The notes beneath the pieces were generated by a model that saw only the letters and a list, made by a program, of their open reading frames with translations, searched no databases and had not been told where the DNA came from. Below are positions 14,001-23,328 of a stretch of 64,000 nucleotides of DNA, one piece after another. Source of the stretch: Channa striata (taxonomy: Eukaryota; Chordata; Actinopteri; Anabantiformes; Channidae); assembly GCA_033026295.1 (NCBI GenBank), contig CM065180.1, positions 17,353,023 through 17,417,022 on the forward strand. Reading direction: 5' to 3'. The position numbers and the translations under genes are program-made. The first letter of the stretch is position 1; every line of letters starts with the position of its first letter.

Positions 14001-14691
14001 CGTTTAATGGATAATTTCAGTCATTTTTTTGAATTACCACAGAGATACTAAAACCAACACTGAATCTTTTCTACTTATGTTTAGTTTGCCTGCAGCATGA
14101 ATTAGTATTAGACATCTTGAGAATGTGCAATAAAATTCAGAATTCAAAGAAGTTTGGGCAGTGTTTGTTAAAAAGATGGAAGAAAATTGTCAAAGTTGTG
14201 TTTGGCTGATATGTCAGTTTTTACAACAATGAAGCTTTAAGGTGGACTTCCATTCTTTAATTTTGGCTTTGAAGCAGCATAAATTTGCTGCAGGGCTTTT
14301 TCTTATGCCGTAAAGTTTTGATAAAGTTATGGACTGTTGAACAAAACAATTAACTTGATGACATTCCTTTGACAATAGGAAACTGTAACAGACATTTGTC
14401 ACTATTACCTGGCATGTTATATATGACATAACTCACTGAGAAAGTGACCGATCCAAGAAACAGCTAGTGGTGAACTGCACAATGTTTTCAATCCGTTCTT
14501 GTCGTCTCATGTGTGAAAGATCAGCTGTTCGTGAGGGATCACCCTGGTTTTAGATGTGCATCACAAAAGAAAGGCGTGTGTCTCACCCGGTGCGGTACAG
14601 CAGGATCCACCGCTACGGCCAGTTTGCTCTGCTCCTCGATCACCAGGTACATGTAGTTGTCTTCCAGGATGGAAATCACCTTCACCTTCAT
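11019..14691 (-). CDS. haghl: Hydroxyacylglutathione hydrolase-like protein
   Basis: Eight exons, right to left: 14587-14691, 13909-13973, 13706-13823, 13483-13591, 13124-13227, 12705-12806, 12153-12232, 11019-11169 (834 bases, 277 residues). It starts MKVKVISILEDNYMYLVIEE, as human HAGHL does. The metallo-beta-lactamase metal motif is H54-x-H56-x-D58-H59 (THHHWDHARGN), followed by TPCHTSGHMCYF, FSGDTLFIGGCGRF and VFCGHEYTIKNLKFA. The glutathione-binding LRKEKDKF region is kept, and the C-terminus ends ALEWGLLRP, the extension typical of HAGHL. The second exon is missed by simple ORF calls because it is short. Catalytic residues look intact, so thioesterase activity on S-lactoylglutathione-type substrates is plausible, but the physiological substrate of HAGHL is not established. 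It is a tandem paralogue of hagh to its right. Confidence 0.94.
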
Positions 14692-15522
14692 GGTCCCCCC
14701 ACACACGCATGCGCACACACTTCAGAAACAGGTTTGACCAGTCAACGACAGCTGTCCAGCTGTTGTCCGCATCAGCTGTCGTCCTCGTCGCTGATATTAC
14801 GCAGCATTAACTTGCTAATCAAAGCGCGCTGCTGTTAGCTGCACATGCCTGCAGATTATTTCTGACTCTGCTGTCACGAAGCTTAAGACACAAGTCAAGT
14901 AAAAACCAGAAAACAAAAACGCTGTTACCTCTGTGATTTCGATTTGGATGCTTTCACTTGTCAGCCTGCGTTGGGCTGGAGAAAGTAATAATTCACGCTC
15001 CTGTGCTCGGAACAGGAAGTTATCGCGACATCTTTAAAGCAACATGTCAAATGCAAGACATTTTAATCGAGCCTGCAACATTCATTCAACATTTCATCAT
15101 TGATCTATGATGAAAACATCAGGAAGTTTTACCCTCGTGGATGAAATGTAAATAACGTTTCGTTGAAAGGTTGTGGAGGACACTGTGTTATGGGTATTTA
15201 CAAAAATTGAATCTAAAACTCACCTAGTATTAAGAACTACAATTAAGTCTCAAGTGCTTGAATTGATCAGTCTCACTACATATCAGCGCATTTAAAACAT
15301 TATTTGTTTTTGCCTCCACTACATGTTTGGCACATTTAGTTTTGGTACAACCTACAGAAGTATTTTCACTTATTTACATTATAACAATTGTGCTTAGATT
15401 TTTGTGGGTCAGTGTCATGTGTGAATATTTACTCTTGGAATTCTTGTAGGTTTCGTGATTTTTGGTAATACCAATAGAACTTGGAATTTCTCATTGGCCA
15501 GAATAAATGAAAATATTAATGG

Positions 15523-15590
15523 TTGTGTGGGCACTATAAACTCCACATTGACCATTTTGTGTGGGCACTACAAACTCCACATTGACCAGT
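15523..15590. repeat. 34-bp direct tandem duplication
   Basis: Two adjacent 34-base units (15523-15556 and 15557-15590) share the core GTGTGGGCACTA and ACTCCACATTGACCA with only a few differences. It is a small local duplication with no visible function. Confidence 0.8.
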
Positions 15591-16212
15591 TACATAAAAA
15601 TGTCAGCTGCTTATGTGAGAGTTAAATTTGTTGGTTCTCGTTCACACCTTTTCCTTTTCATTTTTGACACTTGAATTTTTGAATGCAAAACTTACAATGA
15701 ATGTGTTTTTTTTATTGCTTTTCCCAAAGAATATCATGCAACATTCTTTTTCAGATTGTACTTCACATGCAAGAGCATTTGTAGTATCTAAAATATAATG
15801 CTACACATCATTAAGTAAACAATAAGGTGCAAGCAAGTATGAAAAGAAATGTACGGTGACAGATTCCATCTCAGAAAAAAAATAATAAAAAGCTGAACAA
15901 AGGGTTTTTCAATTTACAGAAACATTTACACATATTTTCTGTTGTTCAAGTGGCTTCTTACCTGGTTAAAGGTGTCAAATGTCAACACTGGATGGAGCAG
16001 TAGTTTGTACATATATAACATAAAACTAAATAGAATCTAAAATTCAGATGAACAAACATATTTCTCATTTAAAGCATTCAATCCATGGTCATATATTTTT
16101 TTAAGACTGTCAAACCAAAATGGCCGAACAAACCACATACAACTAAAACAGCCATATCAGGGCTCAACAGCGATAAAAAAATCGTACCTTGACTAAGAGT
16201 GAATGTAGTAGT

Positions 16213-16218
16213 TTTATT
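16213..16218 (-). terminator. Polyadenylation signal AATAAA (minus strand), hagh
   Basis: TTTATT on the plus strand, about 105 bases past the hagh stop codon, reads AATAAA on the gene strand. Confidence 0.5.
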
Positions 16219-16323
16219 TCAAATGGCTTTGAAAATGGGATGCAGATATGTTTAGTATACTATTGACAGCTTGCAGAGTTGTAAGTAGTTGTTCAGAAAT
16301 GGACGGTATAAGTGGACGGGGCA

Positions 16324-19302
16324 TCACTCCTTGGGCACCCGGAAACCGTCCTTCTGTTTCCGGAGACTTCTCATGGTTTCAACTGGGTCTGTCTGCTTTA
16401 CATGATCTTGGACAGACTTCTCTCTAAAATAAAATGCCAAAAGTATGAGTAAGTCCAGTATCTCTTTAACTGTAACCAGTTCCACACATAGGAAAATTTT
16501 CTATAAAAACCACATACTTTACTCTCATAAAGGGATTAAATGTGAATTCATCAGCCAAAGTGGACGGAATGGTAGGTTCCCCATTGCTGCATTTTTCCTA
16601 TGAAAATACAAATACACAGATGCAGAGTTGTTTTGTTATCAATTGCTGATCAATTGATTGAGACAACAATTGCTGGAATGAGACATCAAATTAATACCTT
16701 TGCCCATGCTAGTTTCTTTTGAATGACTTCATTGTCCGGTTCCACATGACGTGCAAATTTCAGATTGCTGACAGTGTACTCATGACCGCAGTAGACACGC
16801 TTAAACACAAACACCACAGTTAGACAATCTTTAAGGGTTCATCTCAAAAGTCTAAAATCTATCTTATATTAACTGTAAACTTTTTTTAGCTTGTCAAATG
16901 TTTTGTCAAACACAAGCATTCATGTCTTCAGTTTGTTTTTCTGTATTTCTATATATTTACTGTTTCAGGAGGCAGGCGTCCCAAAATTTCTATCAAGGCT
17001 TTGTACATCTGCTCTGCGGTACCCTCAAAAAATTTACCACAGCCAGCCACAAACAGTGTGTCCCCTATATGGAAAAAAAGAGAAATGACCATAGAGCATT
17101 AAAAGTCACATTTGACAAAAGACTGACTAGTTAAAAAGGCAGAACTAATAGAGAATCTAAATTTACATCAAACTATAGTAACTGTTGGGGGATGAGGGTG
17201 CCATCTTGTGAGGTATGCTGTCTTTTTACCTTTGCCTGCTACATTGGTTACAGTGGGGAACATATTTTGTTTGGCTAAAAAGTTGATCAGATTTAAAAAG
17301 ATGGGGTTAGATGAAGAGGAAGAAAGGGGACCCTGCCTGGAGAAAATGAATCCCAATAGCAAGCAACAGCATATGGAAAACAAATCATGATAAATACATA
17401 AAACAGTCACTCAGTGCTAATTTGAAAGCTATTGCTATTTGCTATGTGCTATTTGTGCAGTTCAGCTCATCTAAAAAACCCATACCTGTAAAAACAGCTG
17501 GTGGCTCAGTGCTGTTTTCTTTTGTCACATAATAGCAGATGTGACCAGTTGTGTGACATGGTGTAAACAGACATTTGACATTCAGTGATCCAAGCTGGGA
17601 AGAGAATGACACTGGTGAGAAAATTATTTAGCTCTGATGGTACTCTTGGATTAAAGGACATATCAGTTTCTTACTTTGAAATTGTGTGAATGAGAAACTT
17701 TCTTTGTAAGAGCATCAACTCTGTCATCTCCTCCATATACTTTTAGGCCTGGCATTAGCTTCACCATCTTCTCATTTCCACTAGCATGATCCCTATGAAC
17801 AGAAGATTACCAGTGTCGCTACAACTATTGATTCAGCAGATCGGTAGTTTCATAGAGATAAAGCCATTTCTTTACATAGTAGAATTTTTGATCCTTGTTT
17901 ATACAAGCCCATCCTAAGACTAGTATGCATGTGGTGTACGTTTATTTAAATAAAAATGGTCACATACCAGTGATGATGGGTGGTCAGAATTGTTGTCAGT
18001 TTTACACCATGTTTTCTAACAGCCTCCACAACCTGTTGAAAATAATAAAAAAAAAACTGTTGTGCTTTGCTTAAACCCTCACAAAATATCAGGATAACAC
18101 AATTAAACGTAAGGTGTAGGTGCTTGTTTTACATAAGTCCCATTCACAGTTTTGTAATGTAAACATTGCATTAGTGAATTATTGTTACTTTTAATACAAT
18201 ACTTTGAGAGCAACATTTTAATGTAGCAGCTGACTGAGGCTGAAATTGTAAATTAAATCTATTATAATAAATACAACAACATAAATACTGAGAGAATGCA
18301 GTTATTTATTTATTGATGCATACTGAATATGCAGGTGTTGATTAGTTAGAATAAACAGAATAATCATTTTCTCAGCATATTTTATATTACAATATATTTT
18401 AGATGACCATTTGCATTTTGTAAGTAACAAAGTAATAACGAGTACATTGACAGGTAATTATTGGTCTTAATAAAATGTAGTAAAGTACACTGGAAAATTT
18501 CTGATATTTAAAAAAACAAAACTAGGTGTAACATAACATACACACACCTTAATGGGCTCCACGGGGTCCACGATCGCTGCTTCTTTGGAGTCCACGTCGA
18601 TCAGGAGGTACATGTAGTTGTCGGTGAGCGCTGGCAGCAGTTCGACCCTCATGTTCGCTTGTTGCACCACACACGGTTTCCTCGCTGCGCCGTGGAGAAG
18701 AGCAGCTGCTTGGACCTTCACTTCTACCGGTGCTGACGTGAGAGGGGGACACAGGTTACGTCAATATTTGACAGATCTTAATGTCTGACTAGCATGAGGA
18801 CACTCAACTGTTACTGTTGCAAAACTCTTTGTAACATCACAGAAAGTGTCTGTGACAGACACGGTTCCCATCTAAAAAACGTGTTTTTCATGCGCTGCGA
18901 CACCGGACAAACTGGCTAAACTTGAGCGAGCACGTCACAAACTTACAACTTAGCAACGTTAGCTTCGATGCTACCTGCAAACGCTCATTCACTGGGTTAG
19001 CAACGTGCTGACTGGCCCAGCATTAACCTGCTACACTGTCACCGATGAGATTATGTAACAGTGCAGAGGTGTTTGCTCAGACAGGCCATCTGTGTTTATC
19101 TGGCAGCTCTTCTCTCCCAAGACACGACAAATGATCAACCTGATAACAGTCTCTAAATATTCATGGACACCATCGAGCTAACGAGCATCCAAGCAGAAGT
19201 GCTTAGATGTTCAAGGTGGATCGGTGTGCACGTACCCAATTTTAGGGCAGTTGCTGCTCCTATAAGAGTGCAGGCACTCCCCACTAGTGACTTCAATAAC
19301 AT
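16324..19302 (-). CDS. hagh: Hydroxyacylglutathione hydrolase (glyoxalase II), mitochondrial/cytosolic
   Basis: Nine exons, right to left: 19236-19302, 18548-18732, 17968-18032, 17675-17792, 17486-17594, 16961-17064, 16698-16799, 16518-16597, 16324-16423 (930 bases, 309 residues). The first ATG opens a Lys/Arg-bearing leader (MLLKSLVGSACTLIG, later LLHGAARKPC) typical of a mitochondrial presequence. A second in-frame ATG at M50 starts MRVELLPALTDNYMYLLID and would give a 260-residue cytosolic form, as in human. Metal motif: H103-x-H105-x-D107-H108. Other conserved parts are VYGGDDRV, TPCHTTGHICYYV, FTGDTLFVAGCGKFFEGTAEQM, RVYCGHEYTVSNLKFA and RKQKDGF. The reaction is hydrolysis of S-D-lactoylglutathione to D-lactate and glutathione, the last step of methylglyoxal detoxification. 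All junctions are GT-AG and in phase. Confidence 0.95.
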
Positions 19303-19671
19303 AACAACAGCAGATGTGGCCTTATCATATTCGTTTATGCAGAAAAGTTTGGTTCTAGTTCTTTCCGCCACCGCCCCCTCCTGACGTCATCCGCTCAGGC
19401 TCCACCAATCAAGCGTGAGTGAGTGGATCGTAAGTAATCACGTGAAACAAACACAAATACACGAGCTATAGAAAATATAGAAAAGTGGGAGTAAATATTT
19501 TACCATCTCAGCTTGATGAGTTTTCACAAACATCGATTTATTGCCTTTTTGTTGTTAATGGTTGATTGGATTTTATGACCCTTCAGGCTTGCCGTAGGTA
19601 AATGATCAAAGTCCAGTGAGAGCGGGCGCTGACGGGGTCAACGCGGCGGAAAACCGTCACATTTCTCCGCA
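19303..19671. promoter_or_regulatory. Short divergent promoter, hagh / fahd1
   Basis: Only 369 bases separate the hagh start (minus) from the fahd1 start (plus). The spacer contains a palindromic CRE/ATF site TGACGTCA at 19382-19389, a CCAAT box at 19405-19409, and a palindromic E-box TCACGTGA at 19438-19445. I see no TATA box. The arrangement suggests shared control of two metabolic genes, but this is inference; the motifs are seen directly. Confidence 0.55.
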
Positions 19672-20334
19672 ATGACAGCAAGAAATATATCTCGGTTTTG
19701 GGAATGGGGGAGGAAGATCATTTGTGTCGGCAGGAACTATGCGGATCACGCCAAAGAGCTGAAAAACGCGGTTCCCACAGAGCCCGTGCTGTTCCTGAAA
19801 CCCCCCTCCGCCTACGTGAAGGAGGGATCCCCCATCGTGGTACCGCTGTACACCAGCAACCTGCACCATGAGGTGGAGCTGGGGGTGGTGATCGGGAAGG
19901 GGGGCAACGCCATCTCCCAGACCTCAGCCATGGAGCACGTTGCAGGTTACGCTTTGTGCTTGGACATGACAGCTCGGGACATCCAGGACGAGTGCAAGTC
20001 CAAGGGTCTGCCGTGGACTTTGGCCAAAGCTTTCAACACTTCCTGTCCGGTCAGCGACTTCATCCCCAAAGAGCGGATCCCTGACCCGAGTAACGTCAAG
20101 CTGTGGCTGAAGGTGAATGACCAGCTGAAGCAGAGCGGCTCCACCTCTCAGATGATTTTCTCCATCCCTTATCTCATCAGCTACATCAGCGACTTCATCA
20201 CGCTGGAGGAGGGGGATCTCATCCTGACCGGGACCCCCAAAGGAGTCTCCGCCGTGCAGGAACACGATGAGCTGCAGGCTGGGATCGAGGACGTTGTCAC
20301 CATTAGCTTCAGAGTGCAAAGACAGAATCAGTAG
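19672..20334 (+). CDS. fahd1: Fumarylacetoacetate hydrolase domain-containing protein 1 (acylpyruvase / oxaloacetate decarboxylase)
   Basis: One uninterrupted 220-residue ORF, matching the intronless FAHD1 gene (human 224 residues). It begins MTARNISRFWEWGRKIICVG. The FAH-fold metal ligands are E67 and E69 (LHHEVELG) and D98 (CLDMTARD). The lid residues H26 and E29 (NYADHAKEL) are kept, as are GLPWTLAKAF, PVSDFIPKE and the C-terminal EEGDLILTGTPKGV. Known role: a mitochondrial Mg-dependent enzyme that cleaves acylpyruvates and decarboxylates oxaloacetate. The coding sequence is clearly more GC-rich than its flanks. It is divergent from hagh, as in the human locus. A decayed copy of its 3' end lies about 1.7 kb downstream. 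Confidence 0.97.
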   Translation: MTARNISRFWEWGRKIICVGRNYADHAKELKNAVPTEPVLFLKPPSAYVKEGSPIVVPLYTSNLHHEVELGVVIGKGGNAISQTSAMEHVAGYALCLDMTARDIQDECKSKGLPWTLAKAFNTSCPVSDFIPKERIPDPSNVKLWLKVNDQLKQSGSTSQMIFSIPYLISYISDFITLEEGDLILTGTPKGVSAVQEHDELQAGIEDVVTISFRVQRQNQ

Positions 20335-20866
20335 TTAAGCTCATGAGGCCAAAGAAATAATCATGATATTCATGATCAGACACTGGCTTTATTGAGTTGT
20401 TCTTTTTTATATTCTTTTCAATATATGCATATATCAGCAGATGGTAGTGTGGCGCAATCAAAATGGTAATGGAGATATTACATCAGCTGATTTTAGTAAC
20501 ATCTGTAAAATATTTTATATAATATTTAATTAAAATCTGTATTATGAAAATCATTCGGCACAAACTGTCGCTGTCTTTGATTTATTATCAGTGCTGGGAG
20601 ACATATTACGAACTTACACAAAATGCAATATTGTAATGGGGAAAAACAACGCAAGCAAAGGACCTGTGTTCAAAATGTATCTAAAATGTTTTGGTACTAA
20701 TTCACAATGTAACTAGAAAAGGCAATTCCAAAAATGTGCACTGTGCTGACAGGAAAACACCAGAAGGTCAGACACTGGGAGTAAGCTTGTGGCTTCACTT
20801 ATCCACTCAGACAAATGGCCTGTGTCTAGTCCTGAGGTTAGGAATATTTACAGGAATATTTACAGG

Positions 20867-20949
20867 ACCAAAGCAACCTCAACCCATCATTTATGCCTTT
20901 CACCATTTAATGGTGAAAGGCATAAATGATGGGTTGAGGTTGCTTTGGT
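20867..20949. repeat. Perfect 41-bp inverted repeat (hairpin) with 1-base spacer
   Basis: The left arm 20867-20907 is the exact reverse complement of the right arm 20909-20949, with one base (20908) between. Pairing stops at both ends at a mismatch. Just upstream, the 12-base unit GGAATATTTACA occurs twice in tandem (20841-20864). No coding or transposon signature is attached. Confidence 0.95.
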
Positions 20950-21563
20950 TACTTGACCAGAAGATTTCCAGACACAGTTACAGTAACCGTCTACAGAAGT
21001 ATATGAACTGTAACTCAAAAAAAAATAATAATACAACCACAAAGAAAATGTCCAGAGAGCTAGGAATAATGTGAGAACGCAGAAATCCCTTAACAAAGAG
21101 AAAGCATAAGTGTAAAGGTCAGCTAGTGTAACCCTGTCACCATAAAGGGTTCTTCAAAGTTTGTATTTTTGAGCTCTGAATTTGTGAAATTTGTGAAAAG
21201 TGACACACATACATTTTATTGTATTTGGGATGAAAAAAAATGGGATTGTATAACAGTGTTTAAAAGGATCGCTGCCCTTTCTGCCTAGTTTAAACTGGTT
21301 TATTGTGAAGTAGCTTTGCCTTCTGGGTCTGTGCAGTGCAGAACGGCAGCAGACGAGAGACAAGTGTGGAGCAAAAGTCTGGTTTTTCTATTGTGGGAAA
21401 GTTTGTTTTGTAGCGTTGTTGGAGAGAAAATTGGTGCACTTATATTTGTATTAGGCTGGAGCTGGTCCTTGGTGTCATGTTGCCATTGTGTCTAAAATCT
21501 AGCCTGGACCAGTTCCTCTCATATATCAGGCTGGTCATGAAAGTAGTTGAGGTGTTAATTTGA

Positions 21564-21773
21564 TCATTTTTTGACTCCCTTGGTCCTTTTACACTTGGTC
21601 GGGTAAACAGACACACACTTTCTCCACTCCATGAGCCTCCTTGTCCTTTTGGTGATGTCCGCTGTGGACAGGGAGATGCTTACAGCAATGGTGGTCCCAG
21701 TGGCAGCTCCCAGAGCACTGAAGGCCATGCTGCCCAGAACGTAAAAGGGTTTCCAGCTCACATCGGTACCATT
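21564..21773 (-). CDS. Possible terminal exon of an unrecognised membrane protein
   Basis: A minus-strand open frame begins right after a reasonable acceptor (TTGTTCAG at 21774-21781) and ends in a stop at 21564. It encodes about 69 residues starting NGTDVSWKPF. A hydrophobic, Ala/Gly/Ser-rich stretch (YVLGSMAFSALGAATG, then TTIAVSISLS) looks like a transmembrane segment, and a basic tail (KRTRRLMEW, KCKRTKG) follows. There is no good ATG at its start, which fits a last exon rather than a whole gene. I do not recognise the family and could not find convincing upstream exons. Composition is more coding-like than nearby intergenic ORFs, but chance cannot be excluded. Confidence 0.35.
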   Translation of the reverse strand, partial: NGTDVSWKPFYVLGSMAFSALGAATGTTIAVSISLSTADITKRTRRLMEWRKCVSVYPTKCKRTKGVKK

Positions 21774-22006
21774 CTGAACAATAAAAGATTCCCTTGTGGT
21801 TTCATTGTAAGTGAGGGCACACTAACTGTGTAACAGTGTATTCTAGTTTGACTCAACACGTCGTAAAGTTTTATTCAAGTTTCATCTGCTATTAAAATGA
21901 ACCCTAAAATGAATAAAACCTCAATGTTGTTGAGAAGATTCCTCCACAAAGATTGAAAACGATAAAGTCATACTTGTAATCGATTCCTGTGTGACTTCCT
22001 CACCCC

Positions 22007-22245
22007 AGGAGACGGGGGTCCATCATGAGCGGGAACCCTGTGACTCTGTCACCATTAGCTTCAGAGTACAAAGACTCTTTTCAACCTGTGCCTGTATCAG
22101 CAGATGGCAGTGTGGTGCTACCTTATAGTTTTTTTTTGTAAAATCAGTAATATGAAAATCATTCTGCACAAACTGGCACTGTCATTGTTTCATTATCAGT
22201 GGCGGCAAACAAGACAAAAGGTAATGCAAGCAAAGGACCAAAACT
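22007..22245 (+). pseudogene. Decayed partial copy of fahd1 3' end and 3' UTR
   Basis: This stretch aligns in order with the end of fahd1 and its 3' UTR. A degenerate version of the EEGDLILTGTP-coding region lies near 22010-22042. After a deletion of about 50 bases, TGTCACCATTAGCTTCAGAG (original at 20295-20314) recurs near 22048-22067. The 3'-UTR segments CAGCAGATGG-AGTGTGG (original about 20436, copy about 22097) and ATGAAAATCATTC-GCACAAACTG (original about 20546, copy about 22151) follow. The copy lacks most of the gene and has further deletions, so it is non-functional. It is best explained by a local segmental duplication. Confidence 0.75.
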
Positions 22246-23097
22246 AAAAATTAAATGGTTTTATTACTCAGTAAAATATAAAAATAATATGAATATGTGT
22301 AAGTGGTACTTTAATATGCAGTATTAAACAATTTTCTATCTATACTAATACATGTATTACAATGGAATGGAAGGTAATTTACTTGGGCATATTACTGTAT
22401 GTTGTATTAGGAGTCTGAATCTACTTCTGCAACATTGTCATGTTGTTCATATATATATATATTTAAAATGCAAATACCAATTAAACACAGGTACTTCAAA
22501 ATTCTAAGTACTTTGCTAATAAATGTACTTTCAGATCATATATTTGCCAAAGCAGTAAATTCACATTCAAAGTTGGAACTTCCTTTGGGTTGAGAAAAAC
22601 TAGCATTAAAAGCCGTGCAGACTAAGAAATGAATATGTATGATTCTAGTTAGAGATAATAAAATAACAGATTGTGATGCCACTAATTGTAACCAAAATTG
22701 TAACATTAATAATCACATCCTGCATTTGTGCGCTGCATCGTTCACAATCTAAAATCATTGTGTTGGTGAGGGGGTTCAGAGGGCTTAATGTTTGGCACTG
22801 GCTTTCTGTGGGTCCTCTGAAATTTCGATAAGTGTTTTCTTCAGAAGATTAGATGGGGGCACTGGAATGTATTTCTGCAAGCTTTCCTTGCAAACTGCCA
22901 CATGGAACGAAGGTTTGAAATATTGTAACTGCACACTTTGGTGTTATCTTTAACACCAAATAAGATGCCCTTTGCCAGAAGCTTTTAATAAAACAATAGT
23001 AAATGTGGTAATCATTTTCATTTTTTAACTATAAGGCCATGTGCCTTCACCATATCCACATTCTTGCTGGCCTGTTTAACATCTGTTCCAGGTTCAA

Positions 23098-23328
23098 TTA
23101 CAGTACAATTCTCCCACAGGCTTCTCTGTTTTCAGGATCAATCAAAGCCTCCATCAACCTGTCCCAGGCCAGTCTGTTGTAACCTGAGTCTGTGTACATC
23201 ATCTTCCCACACCTGTAGTTGTAGGGCATGTTATCCACAACTGACAGTACACTGACCCTCGGGGAGACTTTAGAGTTATGTGTTTCAATCATCATAACAG
23301 TTATGACAGATTTAATTAGATTCGGGAC
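23098..23328 (-). CDS. Possible exon of unrecognised protein
   Basis: A minus-strand frame open from a candidate acceptor (TTTCCCAG, ending at 23329) to a stop at 23098 would encode 76 residues. It starts VPNLIKSVITVMMIETHNSK and includes SVVDNMPYNYRCGKMMYTDS and LAWDRLMEALIDPENREACG. The residue mix (Trp, Tyr, Cys, Asp, Glu well spread) is unlike the low-complexity ORFs nearby. I do not recognise the family. It could be the last exon of a minus-strand gene, possibly the same one as the 21564-21773 exon if a weak donor near its end is used. It could also be a pseudogene fragment or chance. Confidence 0.3.
   Translation of the reverse strand, partial: VPNLIKSVITVMMIETHNSKVSPRVSVLSVVDNMPYNYRCGKMMYTDSGYNRLAWDRLMEALIDPENREACGRIVL

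Larger units (their letters stand above)
14692..16323. other. haghl 5' region and haghl-hagh spacer
   Basis: 14692-15030 holds the presumed haghl 5' UTR and promoter. No further coding exon is recognised in this spacer. It contains a two-copy 34-bp tandem repeat at 15523-15590 and a minus-strand AATAAA at 16213-16218, about 105 bases after the hagh stop. Confidence 0.4.

Noticed and set aside
19303..19371. N-terminal extension of hagh upstream of 19302
   Set aside because: The frame is open but begins with GTG. The first ATG is at 19302.
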